Shown piece by piece: positions 27,736 to 37,102 of a DNA stretch of 64,000 nt. The position numbers were made by a program, and so were the translations under genes. Under the pieces are notes generated by a model. That model did no database searches. It was not told the DNA's origin and worked only from the letters and a program-made list of their open reading frames with translations. The stretch is taken from contig NZ_MKJY01000333.1 in NCBI RefSeq assembly GCF_001942465.1, positions 1 through 64,000 of the forward strand, given 5' to 3'. The DNA is from Actinomadura sp. CNU-125 (lineage in GTDB: Bacteria; Actinomycetota; Actinomycetes; Streptosporangiales; Streptosporangiaceae). Every line of letters starts with the position of its first letter. The stretch's first letter is position 1.

Positions 27736-28511
27736 CGGGTGCCCTCCAGTTCGTAGAGGGCGGGGGTGTCCGCGGTTTCGCGACGGGCGGCTTTGCGGAG
27801 CAGGGCCAGGAAGCAGACGATCCACAGGCCGAAGATGACGATGGCGATGTAAAGGGTGATCGCGCCGTTCCAGGCGAAGGCGCCGGAATGGTACAGCCAC
27901 ATCTGGCTGGCGAGAAGTTCGGTGACGATCTGCCAGACGGTCACGTAGGCGAACCATTTGGGGAAGATCTTGTTCTTGTCGTAGATGATGGCGATGGCCA
28001 GGACGGTGTACGCGGCGGTGAAGCAGCCCAGAGACCCGTTGTAGGACAGCATCCCCAGGTCATAGAGCAGGTAGAGGATGTCAGGGGAGCGGTCGGGGCG
28101 GAACGACGCGGTCAGCCAGCAGACCAGCAGGACCTGGAACCCGGGGATGGCCCCCACGCCCATGGCGGCGATGTACGCGTAGGCGAGCATCCTGCCCGAC
28201 GACATGCGCTTCATGAAGTAGCCGATGATGCCATTGGAGAACGCGGCGCCTCCGGCGATCACCAGCAGGAACACGAAGCCGACCTGGATGCCCAGTTGGT
28301 GCTTGTCGAACCACGCCTCGGCCTGCAGGGCGGTGACGTCCGGACGGGGCGGCGGGGTGGCCCGCCCGAGGAGGCAGATCCCGACCGTCAGGGCGGTGTA
28401 GAAGACCGAGAACGCCCAGTAGGCGAGCCACACCTCCCGCTTGCCCGCGCGGCGGTGTTCCGCGGGTCCGCCGGGGCCCTCCCGGGCAGGGGCGGCGGCC
28501 GTGTCCGTCAT
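27732..28511 (-). CDS. Polytopic membrane protein A of the orphan oxidase operon
   Basis: 259 residues with about six hydrophobic helices: LAYWAFSVFYTALTVGICLL, VGFVFLLVIAGGAAFSNGII, AYIAAMGVGAIPGFQVLLVC, LGCFTAAYTVLAIAII, FAYVTVWQIVTELLASQMWL and ITLYIAIVIFGLWIVCFLAL. The loop before helix 2 contains PDVTALQAEAWFDKHQLGIQ. It is similar in plan to the protein encoded just upstream (28508-29248), so they are probable paralogues forming a heterodimer. No known family or cofactor motif was recognised. It overlaps both neighbours by ATGA, so all four products are likely made in a fixed ratio. Confidence 0.75.
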   Translation of the reverse strand: MTDTAAAPAREGPGGPAEHRRAGKREVWLAYWAFSVFYTALTVGICLLGRATPPPRPDVTALQAEAWFDKHQLGIQVGFVFLLVIAGGAAFSNGIIGYFMKRMSSGRMLAYAYIAAMGVGAIPGFQVLLVCWLTASFRPDRSPDILYLLYDLGMLSYNGSLGCFTAAYTVLAIAIIYDKNKIFPKWFAYVTVWQIVTELLASQMWLYHSGAFAWNGAITLYIAIVIFGLWIVCFLALLRKAARRETADTPALYELEGTR

Positions 28512-29248
28512 GACGTCACCCCCTCCTGCTCGGCCTGGCGGCGCAGCGCGGTGCGCACGACGAAGAACATCACCACGACGAAGAGCGCGAAGGCGCCGTT
28601 GCGCAGCCAGAACGACACCAGTCCGTCCCAGGCCAGCGGACCGTGGCGCACCACCGCCGCACCCGCCGAGGGCGCCATGGCCAGCGCGGTCGCCAGGGCG
28701 TAGTGCGCCACCCAGCGGGGGAAGATCGGCGCGCGGCGGTCGTCGGCGTAGACGGCGAGCGCCAGCAGGACGAACTGGGCGACCAGCATGCCGATCGGCG
28801 CGATGAAGATGATCCACGCCAGGTCGTTGAGCACCTGGATCAGTTCGTCGCCCCGTCCGGGCCGGAACGCGGCGACGGCGAAGAAGATGTTCGACAGCGC
28901 GAACAGCGTCGCGCCCGCCACGACGGAGGTCAGGTAGGAGAAGGCGTAGACGTGGCTCTCGCTGCGCATCCGCTGCATCTGCACCATGATCAGCACGAAG
29001 AACGGGACGATCAGGATGCCGAACAGGTTGAAGCCGACCTGGCTGAACTGGATCAGTCCGGTGTTGTCCCGGTAGAACGCGCCGACCTCGGCGGCGCTCA
29101 TGTTCGGAGACATGGGCGGGAAGAAGCCAGGGAAGGCGACGAACAGCACCAGCAGGACGAGCGCGAGCACGGGCGCGGACCACAGGATCACCTGCTGGGC
29201 CCGCAGCGCCGAGAAGGCCGACTCCTCTTTTTCGGTGAGGACCTGCAT
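28508..29248 (-). CDS. Polytopic membrane protein B of the orphan oxidase operon
   Basis: 246 residues, first gene of the operon. It has about seven hydrophobic helices, with the plan repeated in protein A: QQVILWSAPVLALVLLVLFV, then a loop PPMSPNMSAAEVGAFYRDNT (compare the AEAWFDKHQLG loop of A), QVGFNLFGILIVPFFVLIMV, YAFSYLTSVVAGATLFALSN, LAWIIFIAPIGMLVAQFVLL, APIFPRWVAHYALATALAMA and WLRNGAFALFVVVMFFVVRT. The motif FPRWVAHY in B matches FPKWFAYV in A. Unknown function. Its promoter faces the TetR gene across about 120 bp. Confidence 0.75.
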   Translation of the reverse strand: MQVLTEKEESAFSALRAQQVILWSAPVLALVLLVLFVAFPGFFPPMSPNMSAAEVGAFYRDNTGLIQFSQVGFNLFGILIVPFFVLIMVQMQRMRSESHVYAFSYLTSVVAGATLFALSNIFFAVAAFRPGRGDELIQVLNDLAWIIFIAPIGMLVAQFVLLALAVYADDRRAPIFPRWVAHYALATALAMAPSAGAAVVRHGPLAWDGLVSFWLRNGAFALFVVVMFFVVRTALRRQAEQEGVTS

Positions 29249-29330
29249 ACCTTCCTCTTCTCTTCAGATGGAAAGCACGTTCTCTTCACGCGTGAGGGGG
29301 CTTGTCACAGCTGGAGCATGCACGACTTCC

Positions 29331-29342
29331 TGACGATGGTCA
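29331..29342. promoter_or_regulatory. Repeated box TGACGATGGTCA (copy 1)
   Basis: Imperfect dyad TGAC-GATG-GTCA in the divergent gap between the membrane operon and TetR. A near-identical copy occurs 70 bp away at 29401-29412. Candidate TetR operator. Confidence 0.45.
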
Positions 29343-29371
29343 ATAATCTGGGTGCGCTAGGATCCGCTGCC

Positions 29372-30016
29372 ATGGCACGAGTCACTCCCGGTTCGAAGGT
29401 TGACCATGGTCAGGGACGGGCGGTCCCGGTGCGCGCGCGTTCGCAGGCCAGCCGGGACGCGATCGTCCAGGCGGCACTCGCCCTCTGGCGCACCAAGGGC
29501 TTCGCCGACACCACCGTCACCGACATCTGCAAGGCCGCCGGTGTCTCCAAAGCACTGTTCTACGTCTACTTCGCCCGCCGGGAGGACGTGCTCATGGAGA
29601 TCGAGATCTTCACCATGCGCGACGCCCATCGCGCCGCCCGGGCCGTCGCGGCGCGCCCCTACGAACTCGTCGACCTGATCCGCGCCGTCATCGACGTCCT
29701 GGAACGGGGCATGCGCCGCTACCCTCCGGACCTCGTCTTCGAAGCCGTCATCGAGACCTACCGGATCGAACAGCGCACTCTGACCGACGCCGGCGGCGAC
29801 GCCGACCTCGCTTTCCTCTTCCGCGAACCTTTCGAGCAGGCCCGGCGCGACGGCCGACTGCCCCCGGACGTCGATGTGGAGCGCACCGCCCGGATCGCCC
29901 AGACCATGGTCGGGGACGGCATCAGGTCGTGGACCGCCCGACGATGCGAGCCGTCCCTGGCCGACGACCTCGCCAAGGAGATCAGCGTGCTGATCGGCGG
30001 AACCCCGGCGCCCTGA
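29372..30016 (+). CDS. TetR-family regulator divergent from the orphan oxidase operon
   Basis: 214 residues from ATG 29372. The HTH is in the N-terminal third: RDAIVQAALALWRTKGFADT, then TVTDICKAAGVSKALFYVYF. The C-terminal ligand domain is helical (LVDLIRAVIDVLERGMRRYP, ARIAQTMVGDGIRSW). A later in-frame GTG at 29429 (VRARSQASRD) would remove a 19-residue extension and place both copies of the TGACnATGGTCA box upstream of the gene. That start is attractive but has no better ribosome site. It presumably represses the operon at 26875-29248. Ligand unknown. Confidence 0.85.
   Translation: MARVTPGSKVDHGQGRAVPVRARSQASRDAIVQAALALWRTKGFADTTVTDICKAAGVSKALFYVYFARREDVLMEIEIFTMRDAHRAARAVAARPYELVDLIRAVIDVLERGMRRYPPDLVFEAVIETYRIEQRTLTDAGGDADLAFLFREPFEQARRDGRLPPDVDVERTARIAQTMVGDGIRSWTARRCEPSLADDLAKEISVLIGGTPAP
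29401..29412. promoter_or_regulatory. Perfect palindrome TGACCATGGTCA (copy 2)
   Basis: 12-bp perfect palindrome differing in one base from the copy at 29331-29342. It falls inside the TetR gene if translation starts at 29372, or in its leader if it starts at GTG 29429. Confidence 0.45.
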
Positions 30017-30027
30017 ACAGGTTCGCG

Positions 30028-30879
30028 TCAGAGCAGCAGGAAGCCGATGAGCGGAAAGAGCCCACCGAGCAGAAGCACCGCTCCGATCAGGCTCGCCATG
30101 ACCACCGCGAGACGCGCGGGTCCGGTGAGCACACTGGCGCTGTGCTCCGGATCGAGTGGATCGTAGGTGATCTCGATGCGGTCCGGTCCGGTACCGATGC
30201 GTTCGGCGTCCCTGTAATCCGACCTGTCGAGCCGTACTTCGCGTTCGCCGCCCTCGGCGTCGGTGAACTCGAACACCGTGCCGAGTTCACCGACCCGCGT
30301 CGCCACGACCGTGATGCCCCGGCGCCGCAGGACTCGACGCTTGCTCACCTCCGAGTTCACAAAGCCGAACAGGATCGCGCCCCCGAGCGTTGGCGCGGGG
30401 CTGCCCACGCCCCACAAGAGCGCCCATCCCGTCCCGCCGGCAACGATCATGAGGGTGAGCACGGCCACGTAGAACGCCGCGAACACGGCCGCCTTCAACG
30501 GCAGACCTCCCCGAACGCGCCGGGGCCGAGAACGAAGGTCGGCGACCACCTGCACCAGCGCTTCACCGTCTCGGCCGGTGGCCGCATCCTTTGCGGGCAG
30601 CGCACGGTTGACCACGTCCGCGAAGGTACTCACCGAAGCCTGGGAACCGCGGACGTTCAGGCGGTACACGGTGCTCGGCGAACCCCCGGCCGAGTGCAAC
30701 GTGATCTCCACCGAACGCCGGTCACCGCCTGCCACGCGAACCATCTCTATGGCCTCGACCGGTATCCGCCTCCGAGTCCCGTCCTGGTCGAGAAGGAGCG
30801 CGTCCCCGTCCAGCCAGACCGCGTCAGAACGCCCGCGAAGGCGAATGGCGGGCATGGAGGCGGGAGGCCGTGTGGTCAT
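30028..30879 (-). CDS. Membrane protein with cytoplasmic beta domain
   Basis: 283 residues from an ATG behind GGAGG. Residues 1-125 form a soluble beta-rich domain (AVWLDGDALLLDQDGTRRRI, VEITLHSAGGSPSTVYRLNV) that looks like a pleckstrin-type or lipid-binding fold. Then come two helices (LKAAVFAAFYVAVLTLMIVA, LLWGVGSPAPTLGGAILFGF), a second polar beta segment (GTVFEFTDAEGGEREVRLDR), and a C-terminal helix pair (LAVVMASLIGAVLLLGGLFP). Not a family I recognise. It is convergent with TetR and likely monocistronic. Confidence 0.65.
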   Translation of the reverse strand: MTTRPPASMPAIRLRGRSDAVWLDGDALLLDQDGTRRRIPVEAIEMVRVAGGDRRSVEITLHSAGGSPSTVYRLNVRGSQASVSTFADVVNRALPAKDAATGRDGEALVQVVADLRSRPRRVRGGLPLKAAVFAAFYVAVLTLMIVAGGTGWALLWGVGSPAPTLGGAILFGFVNSEVSKRRVLRRRGITVVATRVGELGTVFEFTDAEGGEREVRLDRSDYRDAERIGTGPDRIEITYDPLDPEHSASVLTGPARLAVVMASLIGAVLLLGGLFPLIGFLLL

Positions 30880-31168
30880 GGGCGGACCTCCGGTGTGTCT
30901 AGAGGAGAAGAGACGGCCGAGGACGAACGCGGATCGGTGAGGCTACCGCAATGATCTTCCCTCGCCCCGCGCCTCGTGGTGACCGGAGGAAAGGAGGCAA
31001 TCCGCAGCAGACCTAACGCGCCGAAGGATCAGCTCGAAGCCGCCGCCGAAGGTGAGGGCGATGGATGCGCGCCGAGCGGCACGGAACATCGAGCCCCGGT
31101 ACATTCGCCCCGCCTGGTCGGGCGGCTGCCCATGGCGGCGCACCCGGTGATCACCTGACCGGGCTATC

Positions 31169-31851
31169 TCACCTCCGACGGCGCTTCGGCCGCCGGTGCT
31201 TGGAGGCGGGACGCTGTTGCGGTGGCTTCTTACGGGCAGGCTGTTGCTGGGGATTGCGGCCACGGGAGCTGTTGGGGGTGCGGCCGCGGACGATGCCGAT
31301 CAGTTCCTCCATGAGGTCGGTCGTCACGGCCTCCAGCCAGGCCAGGCCGATCTGGGATTGAGGAGCATCGGTCACGGTTCGGTAGGTGAGGTCTTTGCGG
31401 TGGTGGAGGCGGGCCAGAGACTGCGGGAGCAGCAGGACGCCGGTTCCCGATGCCACCAACTCGATCGCGCCGGCGGTGCTCTCAGGACGGGTGAAGGCCG
31501 GTTGCCCGGGGCGCTCGTCCCAGGTCAGGACCTCGTCGAGCGGCTCGAACACGTCCTCGTCGGCGAGATCGGCGAGCTCCACTTCCTCCACCGCGGCCAC
31601 CGCGTGATCCTTCGGCACCACGACCACGGTCGTCTCCAGGTACAGCGGGATCACATGGAGGCCCTCGCGGTCGACGGGCAGGCGCACGAACGCCGCGTCC
31701 ACGCCACCGTTCCGCAGCAGGGGGACGACCTCGGTCGCCGGCATCTGCAGCAGGCGAAGCGGCACCTCCCGAACCCGCTCGGCCCACACCCCCGCCCACT
31801 TCCCGGGCGTCACGCCCGCACGTAGGCCAGCCGGAACTCAGCATCGGTCAC
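31169..31851 (-). pseudogene. LysR-type substrate-binding-domain protein lacking an HTH, frameshifted at codon 12
   Basis: Actinomycetes carry a group of about 220-residue proteins that consist only of a LysR effector domain plus an Arg/Lys-rich tail. This is one: LRLLQMPATEVVPLLRNGGV, LYLETTVVVVPKDHAVAAVE, ELVASGTGVLLLPQSLARLH, YRTVTDAPQSQIGLAWLEAV and tail KHRRPKRRRR. The start GTG 31851 (VTDAEFRLAYV) is separated from the body by a one-base shift: YVPGVTPGKW is expected and a TGA is read instead, which fits loss of one C. It is divergent from the DUF5997 gene, an arrangement also known elsewhere. Its role is unknown. Confidence 0.82.
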
Positions 31852-31906
31852 TCCGCCACCCTAGTCACGTCCAGACAGTTCCCTCCCGCTGGCTACCCTT
31901 GAGGTC

Positions 31907-32290
31907 ATGGGCACTTCCAAAGCAAAGACCCCGCAGACCATGAAATCCGCGACCGCGGCCAAGAAGCTGGGGATCCTGCTATCGGCAGCACCCGCCGAGT
32001 TCCAGGAAGGTCCTGTCTCCCGGGACGAGTTGAACGCGCTCCAAGCCGATCCGCCCACGTGGCTGGCGAACCTGCGCCGTGAGGGCCCCCACCCCCGCCA
32101 GGTCGTCGCCGCCAAGCTTCGCATCTCCGTCTCGGGTCTGGCCCGCGCCGGCATCACGGGCCCCCTCACCACAGCCGAGATCGAGAACCTGAAAGCCGAA
32201 AGGCCCGACTGGCTGGAGCGCGAGCAAGCCGTCCAAACCGAAGTTCGCAAAGAGGAACTCCGCCTCAAGCAGCAGCGCGCCAAGGCCTGA
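31907..32290 (+). CDS. DUF5997 family protein
   Basis: 127 residues, basic and helical: TMKSATAAKKLGILLSAAPA, FQEGPVSRDELNALQADPPT, WLANLRREGPHPRQVVAAKL, RISVSGLARAGITGPLTTAE. The repeated pattern of a Leu/Pro/Trp element (ALQADPPTWLANLRR and NLKAERPDWLEREQ) suggests two small helical modules. DUF5997 members are usually encoded divergently from the HTH-less LysR-domain protein, as here, with a 55-bp gap. Function unknown, but the conserved pairing suggests a joint role. Confidence 0.85.
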   Translation: MGTSKAKTPQTMKSATAAKKLGILLSAAPAEFQEGPVSRDELNALQADPPTWLANLRREGPHPRQVVAAKLRISVSGLARAGITGPLTTAEIENLKAERPDWLEREQAVQTEVRKEELRLKQQRAKA

Positions 32291-32731
32291 CCCGCGGGAC
32301 GCCCGGCCGCACGCACCGCTGTTCTCGATGTAGGCCGTATTGCTCAAGGCACCCTGCAAGGACGTGATTCACAGTGCCCGAAGGGCGCCTTTTAGAGGCT
32401 GAGATCCTGTGTTTCGCGGTCACGCCGCCCGCCGCGGTGGTTGAGGAGCAGGGCGAGGTTGTCGGCGGCGCCGGACCAGGGGGCGCGGGCGATGCCGTCC
32501 AGCAATAACAGGGAGAGCGGTCGCGGCTGGTCAGCGGGAAATTCGTCGGTGGTCGTCGCTACCGTCGCCAAGCATGACTGATGCGCATGTTGCTGAGGGG
32601 GCGACGGCTCTATGGAGTCGATCGAGCGGGGGGCCAGGCTGACAGATCCACGTTCAGGTGCTTATGATGGCCGAGATGAAGAACAACTCCTCGTATAGAT
32701 CGGGGGAATCGTTCGCGCAAGGTGAGTGCTG
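32291..32731. other. Gene-free stretch upstream of the MoxR/vWA cassette
   Basis: 440 bp with no supported gene or strong repeat. The last 100 bp are relatively AT-rich and should hold the promoter of the cassette starting at 32732. Confidence 0.45.
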
Positions 32732-34140
32732 ATGGCACCCCACTTCGCGAACATTCCGGCCCATCTGCTGATGTGGCAGCGCGTGCGTGAGTACGCCGTA
32801 CCACTGTCCATGATCGAGACTGCGACCGCACGGCGTGCGGTCGGTGACTGGGCGGGGGCCTGCGCTTCCGCTCGGGTCGACATCGATTTCGATCTGCGCG
32901 CCGTACGCGACCGCTACGGCACCGAGTTCGTCACCCGCCTCAGAGCGGATCTGCGTCGGCTGGCACCGGATCTGCTTCGCTGGCACATGCCCCGCATTGC
33001 TCCCCATGGGCGGATCCGACCCGGCCTGACCATCTCCCTCAGCCGTTACGGCGGTTCCGGCACCACGCCGTTGCAGTTGGTGGTGCGAACACCACCGGCT
33101 TGGGCGGACGCCGGTCAACGGATGTCCTTGGCCCTCTGGGACGAGCGCGGTGACGACGTACCGAGGCACCATCCGCACCCGCATCCCGCCCGGCGTTTCC
33201 GGCTCGACCTGCACCGGCATCTGTGGGACTCCAGCCGGTGCGGCGAACTGGCGTCGCGCTGCGGTGCGGACGCCGCGCCGGTCCCGGCACCGCTCGACCG
33301 GCCCGACCCGCTCGCCTGGCTGAACGGGCCGGTCCGGCCCGACCCCTCCGACGTCAACGATCACTCGTGGGCGTCGGCGCGGTGGGCCGCCGAGGCCGAG
33401 CTGTTGCTGGGGGCGGACGGCGACTCTGGCGGGGTCTTCACCGTGCGGCTCGGCGCACGGGACCGTAGGGCGTTCGAACTCGTCGCCCCCGATGACCACC
33501 ACGTCCCGACGTTCCGGCCGCTTCGAGAGGCGCTGCCGCCTCAGGCGGTCGCGGCGCTGCCGGTGCTACCGGAGGCGGCGCCCGGGTCCTTCCGGATCTG
33601 GCGTTGCTGCGGGCCGGGCTGGTCGCCGCCGATCGGCTGCATCCACTTGTGGCCGAGGCGTTGTCGGCGTCCGGAGCAGAACCCGCGCCCGGGCCTGAGC
33701 ATCAGCCCGGTGATCCCCACAGAGTGCAGTGCCGGGGCGAGGTCCACCGGATCGCCCTGCGGGACGGGGTGCTGACGGCGGTCGACCACGACCCGGCACA
33801 ACTGCGCCGGGAAGAGCTGCTGGTGGCACTCGGTGGACCTGCGCTGCCGTGCCTTCGCGCGATCGACGCGGTGCACCGCGACCCGCAGGCGCTCCCCGCC
33901 GTCCGGGAGCGGCTCTGCCACGGCGATGTCTCCGGGGCGCTGGACGTGGTCGAAGGCCTGCTCGGTCCTGGTGCGGTCCTGCGCGACGGGCCGCTGCGCG
34001 AGACGCTGGAGTCGTCCGCGGCCCGCCGTCTCGACCACGGACTCTTCCGCTCCGGGCTGCGCCCCGTGCACCCTCCCGCAACGGGGCCCGCACGGCGCGG
34101 TCGGGCGCGACGCCGTACCAGTCCGGCACGGGCGAGCTGA
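32732..34140 (+). pseudogene. First gene of the MoxR/vWA cassette, unknown family, frameshifted
   Basis: About 470 residues if repaired. ATG 32732 follows AAGGTGAG. It begins APHFANIPAHLLMWQRVREY and reads ARRAVGDWAGACASARVDID, TEFVTRLRADLRRLAPDLLR. It breaks at about 33588 where LPDLALLRAGLVAADRLHPL is expected, and continues in the next frame to RLDHGLFRSGLRPVHPPATG. The first part describes a helical protein with an ADL/RW-rich region. Genes of this kind precede MoxR ATPases in actinomycete cassettes, but I know no defined activity. It lies 76 bp before the MoxR gene. Confidence 0.65.
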
Positions 34141-34216
34141 CCGTCCCGCAAAATCCTACGGCCCGGCCGCCCTACCGTCCTGCGGCCATGCCGTCCATTT
34201 CGAATACCCCCAGGTG

Positions 34217-35517
34217 ATGCCCATGATCTCCACTGCCCTTCCGTCCACCTCGGTCCTGGCGACCGGGATGTCCGCCGACGCGTCCGGAACCGACGCGCAA
34301 CTCGTTCTCGCCGACGACCTCTTGGCCCTGCTACGCGCCACCACAACCGAGGCACGCCCCGACGAGCAGCTCGAAGCGCTCACCCTGGCCGTGGCAGCCG
34401 ACCTGCCCGTGCTGCTGTGGGGCGAACCGGGCATCGGCAAGACCGCGGCGCTGACGCAGCTCGCCGCCTCGCTCGACCTGCCGCTGACGACCGTGATCGC
34501 CAGCGTCCACGAGCCGACGGACTTCTCCGGGCTGCCCATCCTCGGCGACGACGCGGCGACGCAAGGAGTGCCCATGGCGCCGCCGCAGTGGGCCGTGGAC
34601 CTCGTACGCGCCGGACGGGGATTGCTTTTCCTGGACGAACTGTCCACCGCCACTCCGGCCGTCCAGGCCGCGCTGCTCAGGGTCGTCCTGGAGCGGAGGG
34701 TCGGTGCGCTGCGACTGCGCCGGGCGTGCGGATCGTGGCCGCCGCCAACCCGCGGGCATCGGCGGCGGACGGATGGGAGCTGAGCCCGCCGCTGGCCAAT
34801 CGGTTCGTGCACCTGTACTGGGTCCACGACCGGGACACGGTGGTGCGCGGGCTGGGCGGGGTCTGGCCCCGGGCGCAACTGCCCCGGCTGGTGCCGGAGA
34901 AGCTGCCGGAGGCGGTGGCGTACGCCCGGCGGGCGGTCTGCGGATTCCTGCAGGCACGGCCGACACTGATCCACCGGCTGCCGAGCACCGAGACACGCCG
35001 CGGCGGGGCCTGGCCTTCACCCCGGAGCTGGGAAGCCGCGCTGACACTGCTTGCCTTCGGTACGGCCGCGTCGGTCTCCCGGGAGGTGCTGGCGTCGCTG
35101 GTGCGGGGCGCGGTGGGGGACGGGCCGGGACTCGAACTTCTCGCCCACCTGGACCGGATGGACCTGCCGGACCCCGAGTCGCTGCTGGCCGACCCCGCAT
35201 CCGCCGAGCTGCCGACGCGGGGAGATCTACGCCAGGCGACCTTGGAGGCGGTAGTGGCCGCCGTGGGTGCACGGCCACAGCGGGAGCGCTGGGAGGCGGG
35301 CTGGATGGTCCTGGTCCGGGCGTTGGAGACCGGTGCCGCGGACCTGCTGGTCGACCCGGCGAGGGTCTTGGCCTCGCTGCGGCGTGACGACTGGGAGGTG
35401 CCGGAGTCGGTGGAACGGCTGGCCGGAGTGATCGGTCTCGCCCGGCGGGCGGATCAGTCGGTACTGCGGGCCACGGGGACGGCCGACGCCGCGCGTACGG
35501 CCGGGGCGGGCCGATGA
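34217..35517 (+). pseudogene. MoxR-type AAA+ ATPase, one frameshift
   Basis: About 430 residues if repaired. Walker A GEPGIGKT (about residues 69-76), Walker B LLFLDEL (about 136-142), and sensor region VRIVAAANP, after a shift at about 34716 where RLPPGVRIVAAANP is expected; the missing base is probably one C. The C-terminal part has ANRFVHLYWVHDRDTVVRGL and a helical lid (ERLAGVIGLARRADQSVLRA). MoxR ATPases work with vWA proteins as chaperone-like or metal-insertion systems. The stop overlaps the vWA gene start (ATGA). ATG 34223 is an alternative start. Confidence 0.82.
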
Positions 35518-36842
35518 CCAGGACCTCGAAATCTCCGACGGCCCGGCCCGCACCGCCGCGCCGAGTGCGGGCCGCCGTTCCGACACGCCCGACCGGCTCC
35601 GGCGAGCCGTACGGACCGTCCGGCCTCCCACTGGACCTGGACAAGTTGCTGGCCGCTCGACTGCACGCGGTGAAGGTCCGCCCCTATCTGGCGAGCGCGC
35701 TCTTCGCGCTGCACGTCGTGGCGGACCGTTCGGTACCGACGATGGCGGTGGACGCGCACTGGCGCTGCTACGTCTCTCCCGGTTTCGTCGCGCGCACCCC
35801 GGTGGAGGAGCTGGCGGGCGTCTGGGTGCACGAGGTCTCCCATCTGCTCCGAGACCATCACGGACGGGGCGAGCGGTACGCCGAAGACCACGGCGAGAAC
35901 GGGCCGGGCGAGCGGCTGCGGCGCAACATCGCCGCCGACTTCGAGATCAACGACGACATCTACGGTGACGGTCTTCCCCGGCCCGCCGGGGCGGTCCTGC
36001 CGTCGATGCTGAGGCTGCCCGACGGGATGCTCATGGAGGAGTACCTGCGGACGACCTCTCTGTCCGGGCTCACGCCGGACCTGGCCTGGCTGGACTGCGG
36101 CAGCGGCGCCGACGGACAGGACCGTCCGTGGGAGTTGGGGCCCGATGGGGCGCACGGCCTGACCCGGCAGCAGCGGGACGCGGTGCGCTTCCGGGTCGCC
36201 GAGGGAATCAAGGGACGGCCGGGCGACGCGCCGGAAGGCTGGCGCCGCTGGGCGGACGAAGCGTTCCACCCGCCTCAGCCGTGGCGGCAGTTGCTGGGGG
36301 CGGCGGTCCGCTCGGCGGCGGGAGCCCCCGGGGCAGGAGAGGACCACAGCTACCGGCGCCCGTCCCGGCGCGCGGCCGCCGTCCCCGGTGTGCTCCTGCC
36401 GAGCCTGCGCCGTAAGCCGCCCCAGGTCTGCGTGGTGATCGACACGTCCGGATCGGTCAGCGATGCCGAACTGGGCAGCGCGCTGCTGGAGGTGGCGGCG
36501 ATCACGCGGGCGGTGGGCGGCCGGCGCGACCTGGTGTCGGTGATCTCCTGCGACGCGGCGGCCCGGGTCGCCGTCCCGCTCTGCCGAGCCGAGAACCTCG
36601 AGCTGATCGGTGGCGGCGGAACGGATCTGCGCTCGGGGTTCACCCGCGCGCTCCGTTCTCGGCCCCGCCCGGACGTGATCGTCGCCCTGACCGACGGCCA
36701 GACCCCCTGGCCCGCCGAGCAGCCCCCTTGCCGCACCGTAGTGGGACTTTTTCCTCGCCCAGCGAGCGCGGTCGACGAGGAAGACCCCGACTATGCGCCG
36801 GACACCCCGCCGCATTGGGCCCGCGTTGTCACGATCAGCTGA
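35514..36842 (+). CDS. vWA-domain protein with N-terminal zincin-like motif (DUF2201 type)
   Basis: 442 residues. N-terminal half: LAARLHAVKVRPYLASALFA, then a metallopeptidase-like motif HEVSH at 106-110 in GVWVHEVSHLLRDHH and NIAADFEINDD downstream, as in DUF2201 proteins where this domain resembles a zincin. C-terminal half is a von Willebrand A domain with MIDAS DTSGS at 310-314, GGGGTDLRSGF and VIVALTDGQTPWP. It is translationally coupled to the MoxR ATPase. Partnership with MoxR is established for this family; whether HEVSH is catalytic is not known. The gene is intact although its two partners are frameshifted. Confidence 0.87.
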   Translation: MTRTSKSPTARPAPPRRVRAAVPTRPTGSGEPYGPSGLPLDLDKLLAARLHAVKVRPYLASALFALHVVADRSVPTMAVDAHWRCYVSPGFVARTPVEELAGVWVHEVSHLLRDHHGRGERYAEDHGENGPGERLRRNIAADFEINDDIYGDGLPRPAGAVLPSMLRLPDGMLMEEYLRTTSLSGLTPDLAWLDCGSGADGQDRPWELGPDGAHGLTRQQRDAVRFRVAEGIKGRPGDAPEGWRRWADEAFHPPQPWRQLLGAAVRSAAGAPGAGEDHSYRRPSRRAAAVPGVLLPSLRRKPPQVCVVIDTSGSVSDAELGSALLEVAAITRAVGGRRDLVSVISCDAAARVAVPLCRAENLELIGGGGTDLRSGFTRALRSRPRPDVIVALTDGQTPWPAEQPPCRTVVGLFPRPASAVDEEDPDYAPDTPPHWARVVTIS

Positions 36843-37102
36843 GAAAGCGCGATGTGCGCGGCTCGATTTCAGGAAGGAACCGGTCGGCTCAGCGAGATCT
36901 CTGCGGACGAGCCCCGGCGAGCCGCCGCAGCAGCGACCGCTGCTTCACGATCTCGCCGCAGCCGCCGACGCTCCCCGATCTTGCCCCGGCGTGGTCAGTT
37001 CGGAGGCGACGGTAACAGGGCCCCGGCTATGCAGATCCGCCGTGGCGGCGAAGACGAACGACCTGGTTCAAAGGGGCGAACTGTCACCCATCGTCCGCCG
37101 GG

